From: Thiothrix sp.
Lineage (GTDB): Bacteria > Pseudomonadota > Gammaproteobacteria > Thiotrichales > Thiotrichaceae
Assembly: GCA_011375245.1 (NCBI GenBank)
Contig: DRMA01000143.1
Span: 1 to 14,522 of the forward strand
Direction: 5' to 3'
DNA length: 14,522 bases
Position numbers and translations under genes: made by a program. Positions 1 to 6,736 of this stretch are shown in pieces (position 1 is the stretch's first letter; each line of letters begins with the position of its first letter). The notes beneath the pieces are model-generated. The model was not told the DNA's origin and did no database searches. It was given only the letters and a program-made list of their open reading frames with translations.

Positions 1-87
1 AGGGGGTTCAGCAACACCTTTAATACCATTTGAGCATGCACTCATTAGCAACGCTACCAACAGCAGGGAAATCATTTTTTTTAACAT
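1..87 (-). CDS. Small lipoprotein, N-terminal part only (cut by window edge)
   Basis: The 29 codons seen begin with a classic bacterial lipoprotein signal: two lysines at residues 3-4, a hydrophobic stretch from about residue 5 to 15, then a lipobox Met-Ser-Ala-Cys with the lipid-modified Cys at residue 18. After it come Ser-Asn-Gly-Ile-Lys-Gly-Val-Ala-Glu-Pro-Pro, and the reading frame is still open at the window edge. The ATG at 85-87 is preceded by AAGAG about 8 bases upstream, a reasonable ribosome binding site; a second ATG at codon 5 is possible. The gene lies 74 bases after lpxB in the same direction, behind a terminator-like hairpin, so it may be a separate unit. The family cannot be decided from 29 residues; a small entericidin-like or other envelope lipoprotein is only a guess. 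Export to the periplasm and lipidation are well supported. Confidence 0.75.
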   Translation of the reverse strand, partial: MLKKMISLLLVALLMSACSNGIKGVAEPP

Positions 88-108
88 TTTTATTTCTCTT
101 ATAAGGTT

Positions 109-131
109 AAAACTACCGTCTTTCAGACAGT
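109..131 (-). terminator. Probable intrinsic terminator after lpxB
   Basis: Read on the minus strand, ACTGTCT–GAA–AGACGGT (131 down to 115) forms a 7-bp stem with one G-U pair and a 3-base loop, followed by AGTTTT (114 to 109). It starts 31 bases past the lpxB stop codon. The U tract is short, so termination may be partial, allowing some read-through into the lipoprotein gene. Confidence 0.5.
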
Positions 132-161
132 CAGAAATGCTTATTAATGCACATACAAGCC

Positions 162-1307
162 TTATAAAAATTTCTGTGTAAGAATATCAGCAGCTGTTTT
201 ACTCGCATCTTGCCGTAATGCTTCATGCAGTACGGTAAACTTTGTTAATAAATAGTCTTTTCTTTCATCAGATAATGAAAACAAACTTTCAATACTAGCT
301 ACAAGCTTGTCAACTGTAACATCTTCTTGAATAAGCTCAATGACAAGTTTTTCATTAGCTAAATTATTAGGCAAGGTATAATAGGTGGTATTGAGCATAC
401 CGAATAAACGAATAATTTTCACCGTTATTGCTGATAATTTACCTGCTGCTACCATAGGTCTACCAACAAACATACCTTCTAATACGGCCGTCCCTGAAGC
501 CATTAATAGATAATCAGCAGCCGTCATAACCACTCTAGATTGACCTTTAATAAGGGTAATTCTTAACTCAGGGGCATAATCAGCACATTGCTGCTGAAAA
601 CGCTGGGAAAGTTTATCGTTCACCATTGGGGAAACTAACACAAGGTCAGAATATTTCTGCTGTAAATACTGCAAGGCGTTAATAAATGGCTCTGCGAGAT
701 ACTTTAACTCAGAACCGCGACTTCCTGGAAGCACAGCTAATACTTTACTGTTTGGTGCTATTTGTAACTGCTGACGAGCTGCTTGTTGATTACTCTTCAA
801 CGGTAGCTCATCCGCTAAGGGATGTCCTATAAAAGCGACGGGAACACCATGTTTTTCATAAAAAGCAGCTTCAAAAGGAAAAAGCGTCAACATCAAATCA
901 AGATTACCTTTAATCTTATGCACACGTTTTTGTCGCCACGCCCAAATAGAGGGACTAACATAATGCACCGTCTTAATGTTTGCTTGATGTAAATGAGCCT
1001 CTAACTTCAAGTTAAAATCGGGTGCATCAATACCAATAAAAAGATCAGGCGGTGATTTCAGCCAACGCTGTATCAGTTTATGCCTAATCATCAATAATTC
1101 TGGTAAACGACGTATGACCTCAGTAAACCCCATGACTGATAAACGCTCCATAGGGAAAAAGCTCTCAAAGCCTTGTGCTAGCATTTCTTCACCACCAACA
1201 CCCTCAAAACACAAGTTTGGATGCTGTGCATTGAGTGCTTGAATCAATCTAGCACCTAAAATATCCCCTGATTTTTCACCTGCAACAATGGCAACTCGTT
1301 TTTTCAT
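162..1307 (-). CDS. lpxB: Lipid-A-disaccharide synthase
   Basis: LpxB is a peripheral membrane glycosyltransferase (GT19) on the cytoplasmic face. It joins UDP-2,3-diacylglucosamine to 2,3-diacylglucosamine-1-phosphate (lipid X) to give the beta-1,6 disaccharide of lipid A. The protein is 381 residues, essentially the length of the E. coli enzyme. Visible family motifs are GEKSGD at residues 10-15 near the N-terminus, IDAPDFN at 93-99, SPSIWAWR at 118-125 and LPGSRGSE at 193-200, the last being the conserved nucleotide-sugar region. The ATG at 1305-1307 overlaps the lpxA stop codon in an ATGA arrangement (4 bases), which suggests translational coupling and fixes the start. It is the last gene of the lipid A run; the E. 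coli downstream neighbours rnhB and dnaE are not seen. No truncation or missing motif. Confidence 0.97.
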   Translation of the reverse strand: MKKRVAIVAGEKSGDILGARLIQALNAQHPNLCFEGVGGEEMLAQGFESFFPMERLSVMGFTEVIRRLPELLMIRHKLIQRWLKSPPDLFIGIDAPDFNLKLEAHLHQANIKTVHYVSPSIWAWRQKRVHKIKGNLDLMLTLFPFEAAFYEKHGVPVAFIGHPLADELPLKSNQQAARQQLQIAPNSKVLAVLPGSRGSELKYLAEPFINALQYLQQKYSDLVLVSPMVNDKLSQRFQQQCADYAPELRITLIKGQSRVVMTAADYLLMASGTAVLEGMFVGRPMVAAGKLSAITVKIIRLFGMLNTTYYTLPNNLANEKLVIELIQEDVTVDKLVASIESLFSLSDERKDYLLTKFTVLHEALRQDASKTAADILTQKFL

Positions 1308-2074
1308 CGAATAATGCCACGCTCCGTTTTATGACAAAACGTAAGCAACCTATCAATTTCAGCAAACTGACCATAACGTGATTCAATCGTTGTCAAAGCA
1401 TCTTGAAATGTAAGCTCGGAACGATATAACAAACGATAAGCTTCTTTCATATGCTTTATAGCATCAACCGAAAACCCATGACGCTTCATGCCTTCACGAT
1501 TAATCCCTCGTGGAATACCTGGTGCCCCAAAGCTCATCACAAACGGTGGTACATCTTTTGCGATCGAAGTGCCCATACCTGTAAACGCATAAGCACCAAT
1601 ACGACAAAATTGATGTATCAATGAAAATCCTCCCAAAATGGCATAATCTTCAATTTTCACATGTCCTGCTAGTGTTGTGCCGTTGGCCATAATAGTATGA
1701 TTGTCAATAATACAATCATGAGCAATATGTACATATGCCATAATCCAGTTATCACTACCTACAACCGTTTTACCAATATCCTGCACGGTTCCTCGGTTAA
1801 ACGTACAATACTCACGTATCACATTCCGATCACCAATAATCAATTCAGTAGCCTCACCAGCAAACTTCTTATCTTGTGGTGCTTCACCAAGAGAAGCAAA
1901 TGGGTAGATACGATTATCGACACCTATTTTTGTTGGACCACTAATGACCACATGAGAGCCAATCCATGTACCTGATCCAATTTCAACATCAGCACCAACA
2001 ACCACATAAGGCGATATTTGAACATTCTCTGCAATTTTTGCAGAGGGGTCAATGACAGCTGTTTTATGAATCAT
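1304..2074 (-). CDS. lpxA: UDP-N-acetylglucosamine 3-O-acyltransferase
   Basis: LpxA catalyses the first step of lipid A synthesis in the cytoplasm: transfer of a 3-hydroxyacyl chain from acyl carrier protein to the 3-OH of UDP-GlcNAc. The 256-residue protein (E. coli 262) shows hexapeptide repeats of a left-handed parallel beta helix through about residue 190, then a helical C-terminal domain. The catalytic histidine is His119 in HIAHDC (E. coli His125), and GEAPQDKKFAGE at 63-74 matches the conserved substrate loop. Aligning around HQFCRIGA places Met167 at the position of E. coli Gly173, the acyl-chain ruler; Met there is known in the C10-selective Pseudomonas aeruginosa enzyme. The gene starts 7 bases after fabZ, with AAGG inside the last fabZ codons as a possible ribosome binding site, and ends overlapping lpxB. 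Confidence 0.97.
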   Translation of the reverse strand: MIHKTAVIDPSAKIAENVQISPYVVVGADVEIGSGTWIGSHVVISGPTKIGVDNRIYPFASLGEAPQDKKFAGEATELIIGDRNVIREYCTFNRGTVQDIGKTVVGSDNWIMAYVHIAHDCIIDNHTIMANGTTLAGHVKIEDYAILGGFSLIHQFCRIGAYAFTGMGTSIAKDVPPFVMSFGAPGIPRGINREGMKRHGFSVDAIKHMKEAYRLLYRSELTFQDALTTIESRYGQFAEIDRLLTFCHKTERGIIR

Positions 2075-2081
2075 TTAATTA

Positions 2082-2531
2082 TCAACCTTGTTCTACAACA
2101 GCACATTTTATTTCCGCACTTGCTGCTATTTTTCCATCAACAGAGGCTGACGCTTTGAAGATCCACATTTTACCTTTTCGCTTCATTATTTCAGCAGATA
2201 ATAACAATTGATCTCCTGGAATCACTTGCTTTCTAAATTTTACCTTATCCACTCCTACTAAAATATACAATACGTTTTCCTGAGGCTTACTCCCCATCGT
2301 TCGAAAACCTAATAGCCCTGTTACCTGTGCCATTGCCTCAATAATCAATACACCTGGCATAATAGGAGCTTCTGGAAAGTGACCATTAAAAAAAGGCTCA
2401 TTAACGGTTACGTTTTTAATACAGGTAATATTCTCTCCAGGTGCTATCTTAAGGACACGATCAACCAGTAGAAATGGATAGCGATGCGCCAAATATTCCC
2501 TTATCTCAGTAACTTCCATTATTTCAGACAT
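2082..2531 (-). CDS. fabZ: 3-hydroxyacyl-[acyl-carrier-protein] dehydratase FabZ
   Basis: FabZ dehydrates 3-hydroxyacyl-ACP to trans-2-enoyl-ACP in type II fatty acid synthesis. It competes with LpxA and LpxD for the same 3-hydroxyacyl-ACP pool, which explains its place between lpxD and lpxA. The 149-residue hotdog-fold protein carries the signature NGHFPEAPIMPGVLIIEAMA (residues 49-68), with catalytic His51 and Glu65. The chosen ATG gives MSEIMEVTEI; a second ATG at codon 5 (2517-2519) is an alternative. Neither start has a strong Shine-Dalgarno sequence; GAGA lies some 12 bases before the first. The 109 bases before the gene contain a weak promoter-like pair (TTGATG, 16 bases, TATAGG) that I do not trust enough to list separately. 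Identification is secure; the exact start less so. Confidence 0.96.
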   Translation of the reverse strand: MSEIMEVTEIREYLAHRYPFLLVDRVLKIAPGENITCIKNVTVNEPFFNGHFPEAPIMPGVLIIEAMAQVTGLLGFRTMGSKPQENVLYILVGVDKVKFRKQVIPGDQLLLSAEIMKRKGKMWIFKASASVDGKIAASAEIKCAVVEQG

Positions 2532-2640
2532 ATTCTTAGTGTTTCTCTTAATGCTTTATTGTTTAATGAATAAAATAGCTGAGGAATGTGCATGTTCCTA
2601 TAGAGAACACAAGGTATTCATCAAGCTCTCAAGCCCCTTA

Positions 2641-3660
2641 TTATAATTTACTCAATTTTTCTTCCAATACCTTCAAACGCTTTGCCATATCATTCAACTG
2701 GGTAAACCGAATTGCATTACGTCGCCATGTGGCACTTTCTTCAATAGCAGTACCTGATGAATAAGAGGCACCTGATTTTTTGAGTGAACTTAATACACGA
2801 CTCATTCCTGTGACAGTCACGCCATCAGCAATTTCTAGATGTCCAGCAATACCTGACGCTCCAGCAATAATACACCCCCGCCCTATTTTTGTACTACCTG
2901 CTATACCTGTACCACCAATAATAAGTGAATGTTCACCAATCTGAACGTTATGTCCCACCTGAACTTGATTGTCAATTTTAACGCCATCACCAATAAGTGT
3001 TGTATCCAGCGCCGCACGGTCTATTGTTGTATTTGATCCAACTTCAACATCGTTGCCTAATTCCACATTGCCAAACTGTTCTATACGATGCCATTGACCA
3101 TTATGAGGTGCAAAACCAAATCCCTCATCACCAATAACAACACCTGAATGTAAGCGACAATTATTCCCCGTTTTTGTATGGGAAAAAAGCGTGACATTAG
3201 GAAGCAATTCATTAAAAGCACCTAATGTCACATGCTCACCAATATAACAACCCGCTGCAATCGTTGTTCCTTTAGCAATAACAGCATTTTTTTCAATCAC
3301 TACATGAGGACCAATAGCAACATCTTCTTCAAGGATAACCGAATCATCAATCACGGCTGTAGAATGAATACCAACAATAGGTTTCACCATAAAAGGGAAA
3401 AAAGTAGACGCTTTTGCATAAACAAAATAAGGGTTTGCATGTATAAGCTTCCCCCCCTTAAATAATGCTTCATGCTCGGGCTTGAGGATAACAGCACTTG
3501 CTTGGCAAGATGCTAATAAAGGCAAATATTTATTATCACTAACAAAACAAATATCATTTTGTTTTGCTTCTGATAGCGTTGCAATACGATGAATGTTGAT
3601 ACTCTCATCACCTATTAATGTAGCCTCTGTTAATTTAGCCAGCTCACCTAAAGTTATCAT
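2641..3660 (-). CDS. lpxD: UDP-3-O-acylglucosamine N-acyltransferase
   Basis: LpxD adds the second 3-hydroxyacyl chain, at the 2-amino group of UDP-3-O-acyl-glucosamine, from acyl-ACP in the cytoplasm (third step of lipid A synthesis). The protein is 339 residues (E. coli 341): an N-terminal uridine-binding domain to about residue 95, a hexapeptide-repeat beta helix from about 100 to 290, and a C-terminal helical tail ending in a charged coiled segment. The catalytic histidine is His237 in VQVGHNVQIG (E. coli His239). The ATG is preceded by GGGAG six bases upstream, a strong ribosome binding site. Arg288 falls where E. coli has Met290, a residue that influences acyl-chain length. A run of seven G (coding strand) encodes part of Lys-Gly-Gly-Lys near residue 70. 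The gene lies 82 bases after skp. Confidence 0.97.
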   Translation of the reverse strand: MITLGELAKLTEATLIGDESINIHRIATLSEAKQNDICFVSDNKYLPLLASCQASAVILKPEHEALFKGGKLIHANPYFVYAKASTFFPFMVKPIVGIHSTAVIDDSVILEEDVAIGPHVVIEKNAVIAKGTTIAAGCYIGEHVTLGAFNELLPNVTLFSHTKTGNNCRLHSGVVIGDEGFGFAPHNGQWHRIEQFGNVELGNDVEVGSNTTIDRAALDTTLIGDGVKIDNQVQVGHNVQIGEHSLIIGGTGIAGSTKIGRGCIIAGASGIAGHLEIADGVTVTGMSRVLSSLKKSGASYSSGTAIEESATWRRNAIRFTQLNDMAKRLKVLEEKLSKL

Positions 3661-3742
3661 CAGTAACTCCCTTTTTCTAATCTAAAGAAAAGACTACACA
3701 AGCAATCGCTGCGTTCATTAAAACCAGAGGATAAGTTAAGTA

Positions 3743-4294
3743 TTATTCGACTTTACTCTCTTCTAATAGCATTTGTAAATGGATAAGGACTTTATCAGTA
3801 ATACTGCTACGTTTACTTGCAGATACATAATCTTGAATCACAACGTCAATACCTTCTTTTTCTCTTACATCATCAATAGCCTCAAAAACAGTTTTCTGCA
3901 CGTCTTCCAATGCAGTATTGCGCGCTAAACGTAAGTCTTCCCGATAGTCTTCTACGACTCGACTATGACTTCGTCTTTTGTCCCTAAGCTCACGCTTACG
4001 TCGTATTATTTCATCTTGACTTAAGTCAGGAGTCATTTGCCGTAATTCATTGTCAAGTTGCTGAATCGAAGCAATTTCACTTTCTAATTCTTTTTCACGA
4101 TGCTGAAAACGCTTTTTCAACTGCTCAGTTGCAATATTTGATTGCGGAGAGTTTTTAAGCAAAAAACGCACATCAACGGTCGCAATGCGTGTAGAAAAAG
4201 TACTTTCAGTAGCAATAGCGGGTGTTACTAAACCACAAACAACTAAAAGGGTAAAAAAAAGGGTAAAAAAAATGATATGAAAATATTTTTGCAT
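3743..4294 (-). CDS. skp: Periplasmic chaperone Skp/OmpH family
   Basis: Skp is a trimeric, jellyfish-shaped periplasmic chaperone that holds unfolded outer-membrane proteins on their way to the BamA complex. The 183-residue precursor starts with a long hydrophobic signal peptide, with probable cleavage after Ala26-Ile27-Ala28. The mature part begins with the beta-strand region IATVDVRFLL, continues as highly charged helices from about residue 55 to 150 rich in Lys, Arg, Glu and Asp (the tentacles), and ends with the conserved return strand (VVIQDYV) and a segment like ITDKVLIHL. It is longer than E. coli Skp (161), partly because of the signal peptide, which contains an exact duplication of Phe-Phe-Thr-Leu. 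It sits directly after bamA, the usual arrangement. Family membership is clear; functional equivalence to E. coli Skp is inferred. Confidence 0.93.
   Translation of the reverse strand: MQKYFHIIFFTLFFTLLVVCGLVTPAIATESTFSTRIATVDVRFLLKNSPQSNIATEQLKKRFQHREKELESEIASIQQLDNELRQMTPDLSQDEIIRRKRELRDKRRSHSRVVEDYREDLRLARNTALEDVQKTVFEAIDDVREKEGIDVVIQDYVSASKRSSITDKVLIHLQMLLEESKVE
4249..4272 (-). repeat. 12-bp exact tandem duplication in the skp signal peptide
   Basis: On the plus strand GGGTAAAAAAAA occurs twice back to back (4249-4260 and 4261-4272). On the coding strand each copy holds a run of eight T followed by ACCC, and the pair encodes Phe-Phe-Thr-Leu twice (residues 9-16 of Skp), in the hydrophobic core of the signal peptide. 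The unit is a multiple of three, so loss or gain of one copy keeps the frame, while slippage within a T8 run would break it. Confidence 0.9.
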
Positions 4295-4367
4295 TGCGCT
4301 ATTCTAAGCTCACTCAGTTCATAACTCAATGGTCTTAAATAACTTAAAGAACCTAAAATACTATAAT

Positions 4368-6656
4368 TTAGAAAGTAACCCCAATAGAGAATTGAACTTG
4401 TTGTTCTTTATCAGAATCTTTCGCATTCAACGGTTTGGCATAACTAACAGTAATAGGTGCAAATGGGGAAATCCACGTTGCCGAAATCCCTGTCGAATAA
4501 CGAATATCATCAACATCAAAAGCATCAAGATTATCATATACATTACCAGCATCAACAAACGCACTTAGCCGCAATCCTTTAATGTCTTTTGCAAAGGGAG
4601 CAGGAAACAGTAATTCAGCACTACCATTAACAACAAAATCGCCACCAATAGCATTATCATTGGTATCTCTTGTACCGAGTGTATTTTTTTCAAAACCTCT
4701 TACACTACCTATCCCCCCTGAGTAAAAACGCTCAAAGAAAGGCAACTCATCATCATCACCATAACCCTCACCATAAGAAATACCACTTTTAATCGCAAAG
4801 GTTAGATCCTCATTAATTGCCCAGTAATTAGCTCCTTTGTACCTTAGCTTATAATATTCTAAATCACTTCCTGGTAAACCTGACTCAAAAGAAAAATTAT
4901 AACGAATACCATCACTTGGAAAAGGCGTACGATCTCGGGTATCATGAACATAGCTAACCGTTCCTAAGAACTCATCATAGCCATCGCCTTTATCAGTAAT
5001 AAAATCAGTAATAAAACTTGGCGTATCAGAGACTGTTTTTATCTTAACATGCTCATAACCAACACTAAAGCGAAATGAGTTTTCTTCACTTAAGGGAATC
5101 GTATAATTCACGTTTCCACCATAACTATCACTCAAATAACTTGAAATAAGATTATTTTCATCAGTGTTTGTGCGTTTGTAATGAACATCAAAGCCACGCC
5201 CTACCCCATCAATCGTATAATAAGGATCGTTATAATTAAGGTTAAAACGTTTTGTTGCACTACTATTGTTGGCATTAATACCTAAGCTTTTTCCTGAACC
5301 CAGAAAATTTTGTTGCTTTAAACCAAGATTGAATAAAAGTCCTTGGCTTTGTGAAAAACCAACACCTGCGGTAAATTGATTTGATAGCTGTTCTGCAATA
5401 GTCACTTCAAGATCAACTTGATCTCTTGTTCCTGCTACAGGTACTTGCCGAATCTGTACGTTTTGCACATAAGGTAAACGACGTAAACGCACCTTAGAAC
5501 GGGCAATTTTCTCTCTGGAATACCATGAACTTTCAAGTTGGCGTATTTCACGACGATAGACTTCATCACGTGTTCGATAGTTACCACGAATATTGATACG
5601 ACGCACATAAACCCGCTTACCTTCAGTAGCCTGAAAGGTTAAATTAACAATTTTTCGTGCTTCATCAATTTGTGGGATAATATTAACCTCAGCAAAAGCA
5701 TGACCGCCCTCAGCAATTTTTTTACGTAAGTTTTTACGCGATTCTTCGAGTAACTTTTGCGAAAAAACCTGCCCTTCATGCATTTTCAACATTGTGTTAC
5801 TTTGCTGCACAGAAAGGTTTGGCACACCCGATACGTCAATATGCCCAACACGATAACGATCCCCCTCATTAACACTAATGGTAATAAGAATATCTTTCTT
5901 GTCAGGTGATAAAGTAACTTGCGTATCTATTACTTTAAATTTCAAATAGCCTTGATCTTGATAAAAAGCAGTTAGCTTATCTAAATCTCCTGTCAGCTTT
6001 TGTTTAGAATACTTATCACGATCACTAAAAAAACGGAAAGCTCCCTTTTCTCCTGTATCAAGGAGCTTAAGTAATACTTTATCACTAAAGGCTTTGTTAC
6101 CAATAATATTAACATTTTTAACCTTTGCAGAATCGCCCTCATTAATGACAATACTAATCGCAACTCGATTACGGGCTAAATTCCTTGTAGACGTATCAAC
6201 GCTAACGCCATACTTCCCCCGTGCAAGGTATTGCTGTTTCAATTCATGTTTAATTCTAGCAAGTGCAGAACGATTAAGCGTTTGCCCCTTACGGATGCCT
6301 GCTTGCTGTAATGCCGTCATTAGCTGTTCGGTTTTAAAGAGCTTATTACCCGAAATAGTGATTTCACCAACCGCCATTCTTTCTTGAACATTAACAATCA
6401 GTACTGTGCCGCTTTGCTCAAGCGAAACATTCTCAAAAAGTCCTGTCTTATATAATGAACGAACAATATCAGCCGTCATATAATCTTGATATTGCTCTCC
6501 AATTTCTAGTGGAATATTTGCCAGTATAGTGCCTGGATCAACATGCTGAACCCCCGTTAGTTTAATATCACTAACAATAAAAGAGGCTGACCATGCACCT
6601 TGAGAGAGTGCGAATAAACAACTTGCAAAGGAAAGAGAAAGAATTTTTTTATTCAT
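4368..6656 (-). CDS. bamA: Outer membrane protein assembly factor BamA
   Basis: BamA is the essential Omp85-family core of the BAM complex, folding and inserting beta-barrel proteins into the outer membrane. The 762-residue precursor has an N-terminal signal peptide (Lys3-Lys4, hydrophobic core, cleavage near residues 21-24). Five POTRA domains run from about residue 25 to 420, each with the pattern of a Gly-rich loop and GxxF/Y element. The 16-strand barrel starts near 424. The conserved loop 6 motif VRGF lies near residue 652, and the protein ends in QVQFSIGVTF, with the terminal Phe expected of an outer-membrane beta signal. It is shorter than E. coli BamA (810), mainly in extracellular loops: loop 6 lacks about 28 residues, including the Cys pair of the E. 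coli protein. No clear Shine-Dalgarno sequence precedes the ATG. It lies 80 bases after rseP and 73 before skp. Confidence 0.97.
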   Translation of the reverse strand: MNKKILSLSFASCLFALSQGAWSASFIVSDIKLTGVQHVDPGTILANIPLEIGEQYQDYMTADIVRSLYKTGLFENVSLEQSGTVLIVNVQERMAVGEITISGNKLFKTEQLMTALQQAGIRKGQTLNRSALARIKHELKQQYLARGKYGVSVDTSTRNLARNRVAISIVINEGDSAKVKNVNIIGNKAFSDKVLLKLLDTGEKGAFRFFSDRDKYSKQKLTGDLDKLTAFYQDQGYLKFKVIDTQVTLSPDKKDILITISVNEGDRYRVGHIDVSGVPNLSVQQSNTMLKMHEGQVFSQKLLEESRKNLRKKIAEGGHAFAEVNIIPQIDEARKIVNLTFQATEGKRVYVRRINIRGNYRTRDEVYRREIRQLESSWYSREKIARSKVRLRRLPYVQNVQIRQVPVAGTRDQVDLEVTIAEQLSNQFTAGVGFSQSQGLLFNLGLKQQNFLGSGKSLGINANNSSATKRFNLNYNDPYYTIDGVGRGFDVHYKRTNTDENNLISSYLSDSYGGNVNYTIPLSEENSFRFSVGYEHVKIKTVSDTPSFITDFITDKGDGYDEFLGTVSYVHDTRDRTPFPSDGIRYNFSFESGLPGSDLEYYKLRYKGANYWAINEDLTFAIKSGISYGEGYGDDDELPFFERFYSGGIGSVRGFEKNTLGTRDTNDNAIGGDFVVNGSAELLFPAPFAKDIKGLRLSAFVDAGNVYDNLDAFDVDDIRYSTGISATWISPFAPITVSYAKPLNAKDSDKEQQVQFSIGVTF

Positions 6657-6736
6657 TTTAAGTGATATAACGACTCAGTGGATGATTGATATACAGGGTT
6701 AGACATTCACATAAATACTATAATAAATTTAGCTTA

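Noticed and set aside
1697..1975. Open frames on the plus strand across the window (for example inside lpxA, lpxD, bamA, frr, tsf and rpsB)
   Set aside because: They lie opposite secure genes, have compositions typical of antisense translation and show no recognisable domain or ribosome binding site.
2532..2640. Promoter for fabZ–lpxA–lpxB in the 109-base gap after lpxD
   Set aside because: TTGATG–16–TATAGG is a poor match and such pairs occur by chance in AT-rich DNA; no other support.
3451..3457. Run of seven C (G on the coding strand) in lpxD as a phase-variation site
   Set aside because: A single run of seven, mid-gene, in an essential gene is weak evidence; the lysine and glycine codons explain it.
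6690..6725. Sigma-E type promoter before bamA (GTCTAA as -10)
   Set aside because: No GGAACTT-like element lies 15-17 bases upstream; the nearest weak match is about 20 bases away with only 4 of 7 positions.
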